Below are positions 26,104 to 35,766 of a stretch of DNA of 64,000 nt, piece by piece. The stretch is taken from assembly GCF_000012865.1 (NCBI RefSeq), contig NC_007503.1, forward strand, positions 1,116,001 through 1,180,000, in the 5' to 3' direction. A program made the translations under genes and the position numbers. Origin of the DNA: Carboxydothermus hydrogenoformans Z-2901 (GTDB lineage: Bacteria > Bacillota > Z-2901 > Carboxydothermales > Carboxydothermaceae). Under the pieces are notes generated by a model, which saw only the letters and a list, made by a program, of their open reading frames with translations, searched no databases and had not been told where the DNA came from. Within the stretch, counting starts at the first letter, position 1. Every line of letters begins with the position of its first letter.

Positions 26104-26857
26104 AAAAAAGCTTCGTCAATTACTTATTAGCATTCAAAATAAAGAAATTAGTATAGATGAAGGAATAGCAAGATTAAAAGGTTTACCGTTTGATGATTTA
26201 GGCTTTGCAAAAGTTGATCATCACCGGCAATTACGCCAGGGGTTTCCTGAAGTCGTTTATTGTGCGGGAAAAACCAAGGAGCAGATAGTAGCAATAATGG
26301 AAAACCTGGTAAATAAATCAGAAAATAATATTTTAGCAACAAGAGCATCACGGGAAGTTTATGAAGCGGTAGCTAAAAAAATACCGGATGCGGTGTATTA
26401 CGAATTAGCAAGGGCTATAGTAGTCTGGCGGGGAGAACAAGAAAAACGAGGGCATATACTGGTTATAAGTGCGGGAACTTCCGATATTCCGGTAGCCGAG
26501 GAAGCAGTAATAACAGCAGAAGTTATGGGAAACCGGGTGGAACGTCTTTATGATACGGGAGTTGCCGGAATTCATCGCTTGTTAAGTCAAAAAGAGAAAC
26601 TATTTGCAGCAAGAGTTTTAATTGTAGTAGCCGGAATGGAAGGAGCCTTAGCCAGTGTAGTTGCCGGATTAGTAGACAAGCCGGTAATAGCAGTACCAAC
26701 AAGTGTTGGTTATGGAGCAAATTTTGGGGGACTTTCGGCTTTGCTTACTATGCTTAACAGCTGTGCCAGTGGAGTCGGTGTGGTGAATATTGATAATGGT
26801 TTTGGAGCCGGATATTTAGCAAGTTTAATAAATCGATTGGGAGAGGTTGAGTCATGA
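26096..26857 (+). CDS. larB: LarB, nicotinate-adenine-dinucleotide carboxylase/hydrolase
   Basis: A 253-residue protein whose C-terminal half resembles AIR carboxylase PurE ([65 protein letters not shown]). LarB carboxylates the pyridinium ring of nicotinic acid adenine dinucleotide and releases AMP, the first step of NPN synthesis. The N-terminal part includes [21 protein letters not shown], typical of LarB. It overlaps both larE (8 bp) and larC (4 bp), giving a tight larEBC set. Confidence 0.93.
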   Translation: MNEKKLRQLLISIQNKEISIDEGIARLKGLPFDDLGFAKVDHHRQLRQGFPEVVYCAGKTKEQIVAIMENLVNKSENNILATRASREVYEAVAKKIPDAVYYELARAIVVWRGEQEKRGHILVISAGTSDIPVAEEAVITAEVMGNRVERLYDTGVAGIHRLLSQKEKLFAARVLIVVAGMEGALASVVAGLVDKPVIAVPTSVGYGANFGGLSALLTMLNSCASGVGVVNIDNGFGAGYLASLINRLGEVES

Positions 26858-28059
26858 AAATTGCCTATTTTCATTGTTTTGCCGGAATAAGTGGTGACAT
26901 GATTTTAGGAGCTTTAATTGATGCAGGGTTGGATTTTGAACAATTAAAAGCTGACTTAGCTAAACTATCATTGGATGGTTATGAGCTACAAGTAAAAAAA
27001 GTAAAGAAACAAGGAATAAGTGCGACCAAAGTAGATGTAATAATAGAGGAGGAACATGCACACCGTCATCTTCAGGACATAAAGAAAATCATAAGTGAAA
27101 GCTCGTTACCAGAGGTAGTAAAAGAAAAGAGTATCCAAGTTTTTACCCGTTTGGCTGAGGCAGAGGCCAAGGTCCATCAAACCACATTAGAGAAGGTACA
27201 TTTTCATGAAGTGGGGGCAAAAGATGCGATAGTTGATATAGTTGGTGCAGTAATAGGGCTATGGCGCTTAGGAATAGAAGAGGTATACTCCTCGCCCATT
27301 CACACCGGGATGGGTTTTACTCAAAGTGCTCATGGGAAAATTCCCGTTCCGGCACCGGCAACCTTAGAACTTTTAAAAGGCTGTCCCATTTACAGTGAAG
27401 GTATTGAGGCAGAGCTTACAACGCCAACGGGTGCAGCAATTCTTACATCATTTTGTAAGGAATACGGAGATATGCCGCTTATGGAAGTAACCCAAATAGG
27501 TTATGGAGCTGGTGAACGGGATTTGGAGATTCCAAATGTTTTACGGTTGAGTATTGGTATTAAAAGGGAAGAAAAAGGTTTTTGCAAACATACTGAGCAA
27601 AAAAATAGCTTTCATCAGGGAGAAGCAGTAAAAATCGAAGCAAATATAGATGATATGAACCCTGAATTTTACGATTATTTAATTACCAAATTTTTAAAAG
27701 CAGGGGCAATGGATGTCTATTTGGAAAGAGTGCAGATGAAGAAAAACAGGCCAGCGATTCTGCTCAATTTGCTGGTTCATGCTCACCAAGTGGAAGAGTT
27801 TTGCCGGCTGATCTTTGCAGAGACCACCACAATTGGTGTCCGCACCTATCCGGTTAAGAAATACATGTTGCCCTATGAAATTATTTCGGTAGAAACGGAA
27901 TTTGGTCCGGTACCGGTAAAGGTAGCTAAATATCAGGGAGTTGTCCAAAACATAGCCCCCGAATATGAGGTTTGTCGAAAAATTGCCGATGAGCAGCAAA
28001 AGCCGCTTAAAGAAATTTATGATTTGGTAAAGTTCCGTGCTTATCAGAGGTTAACGTAA
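26854..28059 (+). CDS. larC: LarC, CTP-dependent nickel-inserting cyclometallase
   Basis: A 401-residue protein that inserts nickel into the pincer nucleotide. The start [21 protein letters not shown] and the [28 protein letters not shown] stretch are diagnostic. In Lactobacillus, LarC is made from two frames by ribosomal frameshifting; here both parts are in one unbroken frame. The linker has a modest Cys/His/Lys-rich segment ([13 protein letters not shown] near 245-257). The C-terminal part with [17 protein letters not shown] corresponds to LarC2. Its presence together with larE and larB shows the cell can make the complete NPN cofactor, given nickel uptake encoded elsewhere. Confidence 0.93.
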   Translation: MKIAYFHCFAGISGDMILGALIDAGLDFEQLKADLAKLSLDGYELQVKKVKKQGISATKVDVIIEEEHAHRHLQDIKKIISESSLPEVVKEKSIQVFTRLAEAEAKVHQTTLEKVHFHEVGAKDAIVDIVGAVIGLWRLGIEEVYSSPIHTGMGFTQSAHGKIPVPAPATLELLKGCPIYSEGIEAELTTPTGAAILTSFCKEYGDMPLMEVTQIGYGAGERDLEIPNVLRLSIGIKREEKGFCKHTEQKNSFHQGEAVKIEANIDDMNPEFYDYLITKFLKAGAMDVYLERVQMKKNRPAILLNLLVHAHQVEEFCRLIFAETTTIGVRTYPVKKYMLPYEIISVETEFGPVPVKVAKYQGVVQNIAPEYEVCRKIADEQQKPLKEIYDLVKFRAYQRLT

Positions 28060-28099
28060 ATTAATTTTTAGGTCAGATTAAAATGAGAGGGGGAAAAAA

Positions 28100-28642
28100 T
28101 TGTTGTATCCTAACCCTTTTGGCAACTATCCGGTGATCGGTAGAAATACTTATGTTCACCCCTCTGCTCAAATAATTGGTCGGGTGGAGATAGGAGAAAA
28201 TTGTTTTATAGGGCCCAATGCTGTTATTCGCGCAGATGAGCCGGAAAAAGGGAAAGTAAGCCCAATAATAATAGGTAACAATGTTAATGTGCAGGATGGA
28301 GTAATCATCCATGCTTTAGCGGGAACTGAAGTAAGAATTGGTAATAATGTTTCCCTAGCTCATGGAGCAATCATCCATGGTCCAGTAGTAATTAAAGAAA
28401 ACTGTTTTGTTGGTTTTGGTGCACTGGTGTTTAAAGCGGTTTTAAATGAATGGGTATTTGTAGGACATAGGGCAGTAGTTCAGGAAAGGGAAATTGAAAG
28501 AGAAAAATTTGTGCCTGAAGGAGTAATTTTGACTACTGAGTATTCTTTACCAGTACTTTCTTCCGAACAAAAAGAATTTATTAAAAAAGTTTGCCGGATA
28601 AATTTGATTTTAACAAAACAATACTTGTTAAGTGACAAATAA
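28100..28642 (+). CDS. Gamma-carbonic-anhydrase-like left-handed beta-helix protein
   Basis: A 180-residue protein with hexapeptide repeats forming a left-handed beta-helix. The three metal-binding histidines of gamma-carbonic anhydrase are in register: VIIHALAG, then LAHGAIIHGP (spacing H-x4-H). A C-terminal helix follows the helix repeats. It starts with TTG at 28100 after GAGAGGGGG. It lies 40 bp after larC, so it may be in the same transcript. Roles could be bicarbonate/CO2 exchange, useful because LarB uses CO2, or an unrelated acyltransferase-like function. The activity cannot be judged from sequence alone. Confidence 0.78.
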   Translation: MLYPNPFGNYPVIGRNTYVHPSAQIIGRVEIGENCFIGPNAVIRADEPEKGKVSPIIIGNNVNVQDGVIIHALAGTEVRIGNNVSLAHGAIIHGPVVIKENCFVGFGALVFKAVLNEWVFVGHRAVVQEREIEREKFVPEGVILTTEYSLPVLSSEQKEFIKKVCRINLILTKQYLLSDK

Positions 28643-29097
28643 TCCTTTTAGATTGGGCCATCTTTACAACCTTTTGTTAGAATTAAAGTTAAAACAAAAC
28701 AAAAATATTCATTAAGGATGAAAAATGTCTCGAAATAATATAAACATTGATTCTGAAATTTTGTATAAATTTATCCTGGCTTAAACACATAAGCTTACAT
28801 GGCGGTGTCTAGTAGTTTCAGATAATCATAGCTTAAAATGTGCTAATCGTAAAAAATTCCAAGAGCAACCTGCCAACACCTCTTTATATGTGTGTTAATC
28901 GATAAAAAACATAATTTTTAACAATCAAATTACAACAAATTTTGCAATAGGGTCAGCTCCGTAAACCTTACTCGACGACTTTTCCTTTTTTCTCTTTCTT
29001 CTAATTTTTTCTACATTTTTGAATTGGCCATAAAATACGAGCAAGGTAAGGTTATTTTATGCTGGTTAAAAAATTATCATAATTGCATTTTTGAAGT

Positions 29098-29145
29098 TTA
29101 CCGGTATTAAAGAAGTAGACTTTAATACCGGTAATAATTTTTTAT
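29098..29145 (+). terminator. Perfect 15-bp hairpin with T run
   Basis: TTACCGGTATTAAAG (29098-29112) pairs with CTTTAATACCGGTAA (29120-29134), followed by TAATTTTTTA. There is no gene directly before it, so it may end a long lar transcript or an unannotated RNA. Confidence 0.7.
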
Positions 29146-29329
29146 GAATTTGTACGTTAATTACAAAAAACGGCTTAAAAAGATAAAAAACATTGGAAAT
29201 ACTGCATCGGTTTTAAAATACGTCTAGCAGTCTTTGTTGTCGATCGTGAGTTAAATATCAAGCTAAAACTGATTGGAAAGTATGGTAAGGGTATTTGTAA
29301 AGAATAGAATGGGTACCGAATAAAAAAGT

Positions 29330-29371
29330 TATGCAGAAATACATATGTTTTAATTTATGCAGAAATACATA
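29330..29371. promoter_or_regulatory. Two activator-site palindromes upstream of a sigma-54 promoter
   Basis: TATGCAGAAATACATA occurs at 29330-29345 and again at 29356-29371, centres 26 bp apart, 57-98 bp before the -24 box. Each copy is an imperfect palindrome (TATGYA-N4-TRCATA). Near copies precede the promoter at 39123. Confidence 0.65.
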
Positions 29372-29427
29372 CGTATAATTTTTTTCAAAAATGGCTTTAC
29401 TTTCATAAATATTTTTTATTTAAAAAT

Positions 29428-29443
29428 TGGCATAAAATTTGCT
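29428..29443 (+). promoter_or_regulatory. Sigma-54 promoter
   Basis: TGGCATA-AAAT-TTGCT. The 27 bases around it (TTGGCATAAAATTTGCTAAAAAAT) recur almost unchanged at 59240, where they precede another catabolic gene set. Confidence 0.9.
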
Positions 29444-29591
29444 AAAAAATTTTTTGGAGGCAACGAGATTAAAACGGTACGAAATAAATGGGAGTAATTT
29501 AAAGGGGGGTAGATCATTAAATTGAAAACTTAAAATTAGAATTAAGTTGCTTCTATTAGCTGTATTTAAAGTTGAGAGGAGGAGGCTTACT

Positions 29592-30773
29592 ATGCAGGAG
29601 GTAGTAATTTTAAGTGCGGTGAGGACTGCTATAGGCAAATTCGGAGGTAGCTTAAAAGACATTCCTGCTGCAGAATTGGGGGCTATCGTTATAAAAGAAG
29701 CTTTGGTGAGAGCTCAAATACCACCTGCAGAGGTAGATGAAGTTATTTTTGGGAATGTCTTACAAGCTGGACAAGGGCAAAATCCAGCGCGTCAGGCGGC
29801 TATTAAGGCAGGCATTCCGGTAGATATTCCGGCAATGACTGTAAATATGGTTTGTGGCTCCGGTTTACGGTCTGTCAGTTTAGCAGCTACTCTTATTGCT
29901 GCAGGGGAAGCTGATCTTATTGTCGCAGGCGGGATGGAAAATATGTCTGCTGCTCCCTATGCCATACCCGGAGCACGTTGGGGTACACGCATGGGGGATG
30001 GAAAGATTGTTGATTTGATGATTAAGGATGGTCTATGGGATGCTTTTTATGACTACCATATGGGGATTACTGCTGAAAATTTGGCAGAACGCTATAATAT
30101 AAGCCGGGAAGAACAAGACAGATTTGCTTTAGAAAGTCAACGGCGAGCTGAAAAAGCAATTAAAGAAGGACGTTTCCGTGATGAGATTGTTCCGGTGAAG
30201 TTACCTCAGCGGAAAGGAGAACCTCTTGAATTTGTTCAAGATGAGAACCCGCGTTTTGATACTACTCTTGAAGCGTTAGCAAAGTTAAAGCCAGCATTTA
30301 AAGAAGGTGGAACAGTAACTGCCGGCAATGCATCAAGCATAAATGACGGTGCTGCGGCATTGGTAATAGCTTCCAGCAAAAAAGCTGAGAGTTTGGGAAT
30401 TAAACCAATGGCTGTTATTCGGAGTTGGGGAGCTACCGGGGTAGATCCAAGTATTATGGGGATCGGTCCTGTTGGAGCTACTCGTAAAGCGTTAAAGAGA
30501 GCAGGCTTAACAATTGCTGATATAGATTTAGTAGAAGCTAATGAAGCTTTTGCAGCTCAAGCCCTTGCAGTAGCTAAGGAGTTAGAACTTGACTTAAGTA
30601 AAACTAATGTAAATGGTGGTGCTATTGCTTTAGGTCACCCGATTGGTGCAAGCGGGGCAAGAATTCTTGTAACTTTGCTTCATGAGATGAAAAAATCAAA
30701 TAGCCGCTATGGCCTGGCTACGTTGTGCATTGGTGGCGGTATGGGAGTAGCAGCTATAGTAGAAAAAGCTTAG
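29592..30773 (+). CDS. Acetyl-CoA C-acetyltransferase (thiolase)
   Basis: Thiolase (393 residues) that cleaves acetoacetyl-CoA, or a longer 3-ketoacyl-CoA, with CoA. The nucleophilic Cys88 is in [10 protein letters not shown], the His motif in NEAFAAQAL and [10 protein letters not shown], and the second Cys in CIGGGMG. The ATG at 29592 follows GAGGAGGAGG; earlier in-frame codons lack such a site. It is the first gene behind the sigma-54 promoter. With hbd and crt beyond the IS element it gives a full crotonyl-CoA to acetyl-CoA sequence. Confidence 0.93.
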   Translation: MQEVVILSAVRTAIGKFGGSLKDIPAAELGAIVIKEALVRAQIPPAEVDEVIFGNVLQAGQGQNPARQAAIKAGIPVDIPAMTVNMVCGSGLRSVSLAATLIAAGEADLIVAGGMENMSAAPYAIPGARWGTRMGDGKIVDLMIKDGLWDAFYDYHMGITAENLAERYNISREEQDRFALESQRRAEKAIKEGRFRDEIVPVKLPQRKGEPLEFVQDENPRFDTTLEALAKLKPAFKEGGTVTAGNASSINDGAAALVIASSKKAESLGIKPMAVIRSWGATGVDPSIMGIGPVGATRKALKRAGLTIADIDLVEANEAFAAQALAVAKELELDLSKTNVNGGAIALGHPIGASGARILVTLLHEMKKSNSRYGLATLCIGGGMGVAAIVEKA

Positions 30774-30799
30774 ATGAACATTGATTCTTAGGGTGAATT

Positions 30800-31096
30800 A
30801 TGATGAAAAAATCAATAAATGCAATTGTTATTAATGAAAATGATAATGTGGCTACGGTTATTGAGGATATAAATTTAGGAGATGTAGTAGTATTTGAAAT
30901 TTTAGGAAAAACTCAAGAAATTATTGCGAGAGAAAATATACCAATTTACCATAAGATAGCTATTAAAGAAGTAAGAGTAGGCGAGTATGTATATAAATAT
31001 GGGCAGAAAATTGGAGTAGCTACAAGAGATATTCAAATTGGGGAGCATGTGCATAGCCATAATCTTTCCAGCTTACGGGAAGATTTAATAAAGTAA
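30800..31096 (+). CDS. UxaA-family dehydratase small subunit, second pair
   Basis: SAF-domain protein (98 residues) paralogous to the protein at 2555: IPIYHKIAIKEVRVGEYVYKYGQ and the GEHVHSHN end correspond to the same blocks. The ATG at 30800 or 30803 follows AGGGTG. It lies 27 bp after the thiolase and 23 bp before the matching large subunit. Here the neighbours are beta-oxidation genes, not a sugar-acid permease, so the pair may act on a different hydroxyacid. Function beyond the family is unknown. Confidence 0.82.
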   Translation: MMKKSINAIVINENDNVATVIEDINLGDVVVFEILGKTQEIIARENIPIYHKIAIKEVRVGEYVYKYGQKIGVATRDIQIGEHVHSHNLSSLREDLIK

Positions 31097-31119
31097 TCGT
31101 TCAGAAGGTGAAATATTAC

Positions 31120-32280
31120 ATGAAATTTTGGGGATATCAAAGGCCTGATGGAAGGATAGGGATAAGAAATCATATTTTGCTTTTACCGACCTGTGCATGT
31201 TCAAGTGAAACATGTAGGTTTGCTGCTTTACAGGTGACAGGGGCAGTATCAATAATAAATCAAAATGGATGTGCTCAGGTAAAAGGTGACCTTGAAATTA
31301 CAGAAAAAGTTTTAGCAGGCTTGGCGGCTAATCCAAATGTTTTTGGAACTGTTTTAGTTGGTCTAGGGTGTGAAAATGCCCAGCCCGATAAGATGGAACA
31401 ACTTATAAAAGCTAAAACTAATAAACCGCTAAAAAAAGTTATTATTCAAGAAGTTGGAGGTACTTTAGCTGCTATTAAACAAATTGTGGAATATGCTAGA
31501 GAAATGGTGGAAGAAGCATCAATGCTTCAGAAAGAAGAGTTTGATATCTCAAATTTGATTGTAGGGACAGAATGTGGAGGATCGGATCCAACATCAGGCT
31601 TGGTTGCCAATCCTGTTGTGGGTAACCTAAGTGATAGATTAGTTGATATGGGGGCTACGGTTATCCTTAGTGAGACAACGGAGTTTATTGGGGCGGAGCA
31701 TATTTTAGCAGCACAGGCGGAAACACCGGAAGTAGCTAAAAGAATTTACGCGATTATTAATAAATATGAAGAACATTTAAAAAGTGTAGGTGAAAGCTTA
31801 AGAGAAGGCAACCCGTCTCCAGGAAATAAAGCTGGAGGTATAACAACCTTAGAAGAAAAATCATTGGGATGCATCCATAAAGGGGGACACAGACCCATAG
31901 TTGAAGTAGTAGATTATGCTGAAGAAGTAACTAAAAAAGGTTTAGTTATCATGGATACACCAGGATATGATATAGCTTCCGTAACTGGCATGGTAGCTGG
32001 AGGAGCCCAGATAGTTGTTTTTACAACTGGGAGGGGTACTCCCACGGGTAACCCGATTGCGCCAGTAATTAAGATAACGGGAAATAGAGCAACATATGAA
32101 AAGATGAAAGAAAATATTGATTTTGATGCTAGTTCGTTACTTAGAGGTGAAAAAAGTTTAGAACAGTTAGGGGAAGAACTTTTTTATGAAGTATTAAAAG
32201 TTGCAAATGGGAAAAAGACTAAAGCAGAATCTTTTGGTTTTAGTGAGATAGCAATAAGCAGACTTTGCAATTATGTATAG
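31120..32280 (+). CDS. UxaA-family dehydratase large subunit, second pair
   Basis: A 386-residue paralogue of the protein at 2854. Shared blocks are GYQRPDGRIGIRNH, INQNGCAQVKGDLE, GTECGGSDPTSGLVANP and FTTGRGTPTGNPIAPVIK. The middle block has NQNGC where the first copy has NQHGCC, so a presumed metal or active-site residue differs. The ATG at 31120 follows AGAAGGTG. It is the last gene before the IS110 insertion. Because it shares a promoter with thiolase, a role in dehydrating a hydroxyacid that feeds a CoA pathway is possible but not shown. Confidence 0.82.
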   Translation: MKFWGYQRPDGRIGIRNHILLLPTCACSSETCRFAALQVTGAVSIINQNGCAQVKGDLEITEKVLAGLAANPNVFGTVLVGLGCENAQPDKMEQLIKAKTNKPLKKVIIQEVGGTLAAIKQIVEYAREMVEEASMLQKEEFDISNLIVGTECGGSDPTSGLVANPVVGNLSDRLVDMGATVILSETTEFIGAEHILAAQAETPEVAKRIYAIINKYEEHLKSVGESLREGNPSPGNKAGGITTLEEKSLGCIHKGGHRPIVEVVDYAEEVTKKGLVIMDTPGYDIASVTGMVAGGAQIVVFTTGRGTPTGNPIAPVIKITGNRATYEKMKENIDFDASSLLRGEKSLEQLGEELFYEVLKVANGKKTKAESFGFSEIAISRLCNYV

Positions 32281-32435
32281 TTGCATTTTTATGACAAAAA
32301 GACTCACGGTAAAAAATCAAGGACCAAGAAATGGAAATTAGAAAAGTAGGGGCTAAAAAAGGCAATAATAACCCTCTCCAACTATATGGTAATAGTTGGA
32401 AAATAGCAGAGGAGAGAAAAGGTTTTATTCAAGAA

Positions 32436-33671
32436 CTATTTCATCACCGTCCCTTTGTAGATTTGGCCTTTGCTCAGCAGGGCAAAGACCAGCCTTACTA
32501 ATTTGCGGGCAGTTAGAACCAGCGCTCGCTTATGTTGATGCTTGGTAACTTCGTGATACTTGCTCTGGTAGTAGGCCTTATACTCCTCGTTGTGCACCCG
32601 CAACGAGTTGGCGGCCTGGACCAGGTAGTAGCGGAGGTACCGGTTGCCACTCTTTGTCAGGCGGCGTTCTTCGGCGTCAAAATCACCTGATTGGTAGCGG
32701 GTCCAGGTAAGGCCGGCGTATTGAGCCAGAGCGGCTTGATCTTTGAAACGTTTGATATCGCCAATTTCGGCTATAATACCAGCAGCCGAGATGGGACCGA
32801 GGCCTTTTACGCTGGTCAGAGTTTGAGGTATGGCTTCTAACTCCCGGCAAATGACTTTATCCAGTTGTTTAAGCTGCCTTTTGAGGTGGTCAATATTCTG
32901 CAGAGTAAGAGAAAGAGCCACCTCACAAGCTGCGAGCATTTTAGGATTAAGGCGGTAGGCGCGGCGGGCAGCCTGTTTGAGGGCCTTAGCCATATTCTCA
33001 GGTGAGGCTAATTTGTTGTTACCATGGGACTGGATGAACTCTGCCAGCTCTTCCAATGGCATTTCTATAAGTTCATCTGGTGTAAATTCCTGTAATACCG
33101 CCAGGGAGGCCTTACCGAAAGTTTGACTAAAAGGCTTGTCCTGGTGATAATTAGAAAACTTAAGGAAGAGGAGATTTAAGGCTCGGTTCTGCTCGGCCGT
33201 CACCATTTCCACGAGGTGTAGGCGCAGGCGGGTGAGCTGGCACAAAGGTTCAGTCACTATAGTTTCCCGGCTACAAGGGGTAAGATGGCCGAAGCGCACC
33301 CGTTCTGCGATAACGTAAGCATCGAGGGCATCTGTTTTAGGGCGCTTGGTACCGAAGGCCTTCTTAAAACTGGCCACCATGACGGGGTTTATTTCATAGA
33401 CCTTGGTGGAGTATGGCTTAAGCTTTGGGGAGTCCAGGAGGAACTGACGGAGATGGACGCTATAGATAGAGGTGGCCTCCAACCCTATATGAAGTTGCTG
33501 GATGTTAAACTTATGGGCGAGACCATCCAGCACCTCAACCATAGCAGAAGCGCCTTCGAGGCTGTTAGGAAAAGACTTAACTGGGGCGAGCTGTTGCCCT
33601 TGCTCATCGAGACACACCAAGTCGCATTTAAGAGCGCTGACATCAATGCCTGCAAAAACGACCCGGGCCAA
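32436..33671 (-). CDS. IS110-family transposase/recombinase
   Basis: A DEDD-type recombinase (411 residues). The N-terminal RuvC-like domain has FAGIDVSALKCDLV (first Asp), LEATSIYSVH (Glu) and KTDALDAYVIAE (two Asp). The C-terminal Tnp domain has TSVKGLGPISAAGIIAEIG and a serine-containing YQSGDFDAEERRLTKSGNR. Family members cut and join DNA using a bridge RNA made from the element's non-coding end. The TTG at 33671 is chosen because GGAGGG lies 8 bases upstream and the protein then starts as others do; the frame stays open to 33734. It looks intact. Confidence 0.9.
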   Translation of the reverse strand: MARVVFAGIDVSALKCDLVCLDEQGQQLAPVKSFPNSLEGASAMVEVLDGLAHKFNIQQLHIGLEATSIYSVHLRQFLLDSPKLKPYSTKVYEINPVMVASFKKAFGTKRPKTDALDAYVIAERVRFGHLTPCSRETIVTEPLCQLTRLRLHLVEMVTAEQNRALNLLFLKFSNYHQDKPFSQTFGKASLAVLQEFTPDELIEMPLEELAEFIQSHGNNKLASPENMAKALKQAARRAYRLNPKMLAACEVALSLTLQNIDHLKRQLKQLDKVICRELEAIPQTLTSVKGLGPISAAGIIAEIGDIKRFKDQAALAQYAGLTWTRYQSGDFDAEERRLTKSGNRYLRYYLVQAANSLRVHNEEYKAYYQSKYHEVTKHQHKRALVLTARKLVRLVFALLSKGQIYKGTVMK

Positions 33672-33679
33672 AGGGTATC

Positions 33680-33960
33680 CCTCCTTGGGCTGGCCCAAAT
33701 TAGGGGCGTGCCCTGCGGGTACGTCGCGTAACAACCTCGCGGGGCGATGAGAGCGTGGCAGGACAGCCGGGGGTGCACCTCTGGCCTGCTGAATCCAGAA
33801 GCCGGCTGGTCTGTTGGCTCAGCTCACGCGTAAGAAACATGCGCCGCACCGCAAGGGTCTCACTCTTACATGAGTAGTCACCGGGTTTACTCGGGCTACA
33901 GGAGGTATTTAAGAGTGACCCCGGACCAACCTATTTTAATCTTCGCAAAGGCACGCCAAG
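33680..33960 (-). ncRNA. Possible IS110 bridge RNA region
   Basis: GC-rich non-coding stretch upstream of the recombinase start, where IS110-group elements encode the bridge RNA. It can form several helices, among them CACTCTTA (33861-33868) with TAAGAGTG (33910-33917). The guide loops and RNA ends cannot be placed by eye. Confidence 0.4.
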
Positions 33961-34034
33961 TTATCAAGAACCCTTAACCTAATTTTTCGGCTCGGGTTCT
34001 ATGGTAATTTAAATTATACGAGGAGGGAAAAATA

Positions 34035-34889
34035 TTGAAGTCTGTTTTGGTTTTAGGGGCAGGAACTATGGGTTCGGGTATTGCTCAAGTATTTGCTCAA
34101 GCGGGTTTTAAGGTATTTTTAAGGGATATAGAAATAAATTTAGTGGAAAAAGGCTTAACTACTATTAATAAAAATTTAGAGCGGTTAGTAAATAAAGGTA
34201 AATTAACTTTAGAAGATAAACAGGAAATAATAGGGCGAATTAAAGGAATTGTAAATATTGAGGAAGCGCAAAATGTTGACTTGGTAGTTGAGGGTATTGT
34301 TGAGAATATTGAGGTAAAAAAGAAAGTATTTGCAGAATTAGATGAGATATTTCCCGCAAATACTATTTTTGCGACAAATACCTCAAGTCTGAGCATAACC
34401 GACCTTGCTGCTGTTACAAAAAGGCCGGAAAAGGTTATAGGAATGCATTTCTTCAATCCGGTACCGGTAATGCAGTTAGTTGAGGTTATTAAAGGTGTAG
34501 CTACATCTGAAGAAACTTACCAGACAATTTGTGATTTAGTAAGGCAGCTAGGTAAGACCCCGGTAACGGTAAACGAAGCCCCGGGTTTTGTAGTAAACCG
34601 GTTGCTTATCCCCATGATTAATGAGGCTGCCTATTTACTAATGGAAGGTGTGGCTACGGCAGAAGATATTGATACTGCAATGCGGTTGGGAGCTAACCAT
34701 CCTATGGGCCCACTGGCCTTGGCAGATCTAATTGGTCTTGATGTTTGCTTGGCAATAATGGAAACTCTTCATAAAGAGTTTGGTGACGACAAGTACCGTC
34801 CTTGTCCATTATTAAGAAAGATGGTTCGTGCTGGCCATTTAGGTCGAAAAACCCAACGGGGATTTTATCAGTATACGAATGAAAATTAA
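34035..34889 (+). CDS. hbd: 3-hydroxybutyryl-CoA dehydrogenase
   Basis: NAD(P)-dependent enzyme (284 residues) that interconverts 3-hydroxyacyl-CoA and 3-ketoacyl-CoA. The Rossmann motif [17 protein letters not shown] opens the protein. The catalytic His is in [17 protein letters not shown], and the C-terminal domain has [19 protein letters not shown] and [21 protein letters not shown]. The start at TTG 34035 follows GAGGAGGG. The IS110 copy sits just upstream, so its expression may now depend on read-through or a new promoter. Confidence 0.94.
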   Translation: MKSVLVLGAGTMGSGIAQVFAQAGFKVFLRDIEINLVEKGLTTINKNLERLVNKGKLTLEDKQEIIGRIKGIVNIEEAQNVDLVVEGIVENIEVKKKVFAELDEIFPANTIFATNTSSLSITDLAAVTKRPEKVIGMHFFNPVPVMQLVEVIKGVATSEETYQTICDLVRQLGKTPVTVNEAPGFVVNRLLIPMINEAAYLLMEGVATAEDIDTAMRLGANHPMGPLALADLIGLDVCLAIMETLHKEFGDDKYRPCPLLRKMVRAGHLGRKTQRGFYQYTNEN

Positions 34890-34906
34890 AATAAAAATTT
34901 TTTCTT

Positions 34907-34948
34907 TTGGCAGTACCTCTTCCGTAAGTTGGGGGCAGGTACTGCCAA
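34907..34948. repeat. 12-bp inverted repeat between hbd and crt
   Basis: TTGGCAGTACCT (34907-34918) pairs with AGGTACTGCCAA (34937-34948). No T run follows, so it is probably an mRNA hairpin (stability or attenuation) and not a terminator. Confidence 0.55.
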
Positions 34949-34992
34949 TACGTGTTTATTCATGAGATATAAAATTTTGAGGAGGGTTAATG

Positions 34993-35766
34993 ATGAGCGT
35001 AATTGAAATGGTAAGGGAAGAAGGAATTGCTATACTTACCATCAATAGGGCAAATGTTTTAAATGCTTTAAATACCGAAGTGCTTTTAGAATTAAAAAAG
35101 GTTTTATCTCAAATCAAAGAAGATACAAGTATTAAGGTTGTTATAATTACCGGGGCCGGAGAGAAAGCCTTTGTTGCAGGTGCTGATATAAGTGAAATGG
35201 TAAAGCAAAGCGTAGATGAAGGGTATAGATATTCCCGTTTAGGGCAGGAGGTACTTGCACTTATCGAGAATCTTCCCCAACCGGTAATAGCAGCAGTAAA
35301 TGGTTATGCTCTGGGCGGTGGCTGCGAATTAGCTATGGCCTGTGACATGAGGATTGCTTCGGAGAAAGCAAAGTTTGGTCTGCCAGAAATTAATTTGGGT
35401 ATTATTCCAGGGTTTGGAGGCACGAAAAGGCTAACAGAACTGGTAGGTAAAGCTAAAGCAATGGAGTTAATATTAACCGGAGAGATGATTGATGCTGCCC
35501 AAGCTGAGCGTTTAGGATTAGTTAACCAGGTAGTAAAAGCAGATAAGTTATTGGAGACAGCAAAGACGCTGGCTCAAAAAATTGCATCTAAAAGTCAAAT
35601 TGCTGTTCGGGCAGCTAAACTGGCAGTAAATAAGAGTTTGTACACTGATATTGAAACTGCAAATGCTTGTGAAGCAGGGCTTTTTGGAGTCTGTTTTGCT
35701 TCAGAGGATAGAAAAGAAGGGATGATGGCTTTTTTAGAGAAGCGTCCTGCAAAATTTAAAAATTAG
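34993..35766 (+). CDS. crt: Enoyl-CoA hydratase (crotonase)
   Basis: Crotonase-fold enzyme (257 residues) that hydrates crotonyl-CoA to 3-hydroxybutyryl-CoA. The oxyanion-hole segments EKAFVAGADISEM and VNGYALGGGCELAMACD are present, as are the catalytic glutamates in GGGCELA and LPEINLGIIPGFGGT. ATG 34993 is preferred to 34990 because GGAGGG is at a better distance. With hbd and thiolase it forms a short beta-oxidation set that could process the product of the 4-hydroxybutyryl-CoA dehydratase homologue at 53432. Confidence 0.93.
   Translation: MSVIEMVREEGIAILTINRANVLNALNTEVLLELKKVLSQIKEDTSIKVVIITGAGEKAFVAGADISEMVKQSVDEGYRYSRLGQEVLALIENLPQPVIAAVNGYALGGGCELAMACDMRIASEKAKFGLPEINLGIIPGFGGTKRLTELVGKAKAMELILTGEMIDAAQAERLGLVNQVVKADKLLETAKTLAQKIASKSQIAVRAAKLAVNKSLYTDIETANACEAGLFGVCFASEDRKEGMMAFLEKRPAKFKN

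Larger units (their letters stand above)
28643..29591. other. Long intergenic region upstream of the thiolase
   Basis: About 950 bp without a supported gene. It holds a perfect 15-bp hairpin (29098-29134), two 16-bp direct-repeat palindromes (29330, 29356), a sigma-54 promoter (29428) and, near 28782-28910, a weak inverted similarity (ACACATAA... against TTATATGTGTGT) that could be an old mobile-element scar. Confidence 0.5.
32340..34000 (-). mobile_element. IS110-family insertion sequence (limits approximate)
   Basis: A GC-richer block on the opposite strand to every gene around it, holding an IS110-type recombinase and long non-coding ends. IS110 elements have no clear terminal inverted repeats, so the limits are estimated from the change in base composition. 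It sits between the second UxaA pair and hbd, inside what looks like one sigma-54-driven catabolic unit. Confidence 0.6.

Noticed and set aside
28782-28910. Imperfect inverted similarity, possible MITE
   Set aside because: The arms match only partly, no target-site duplication is visible, and no second copy was noticed.
33285-33731. Plus-strand frames opposite the IS110 recombinase
   Set aside because: They oppose a clear transposase in a GC-richer segment, where long chance frames are common.
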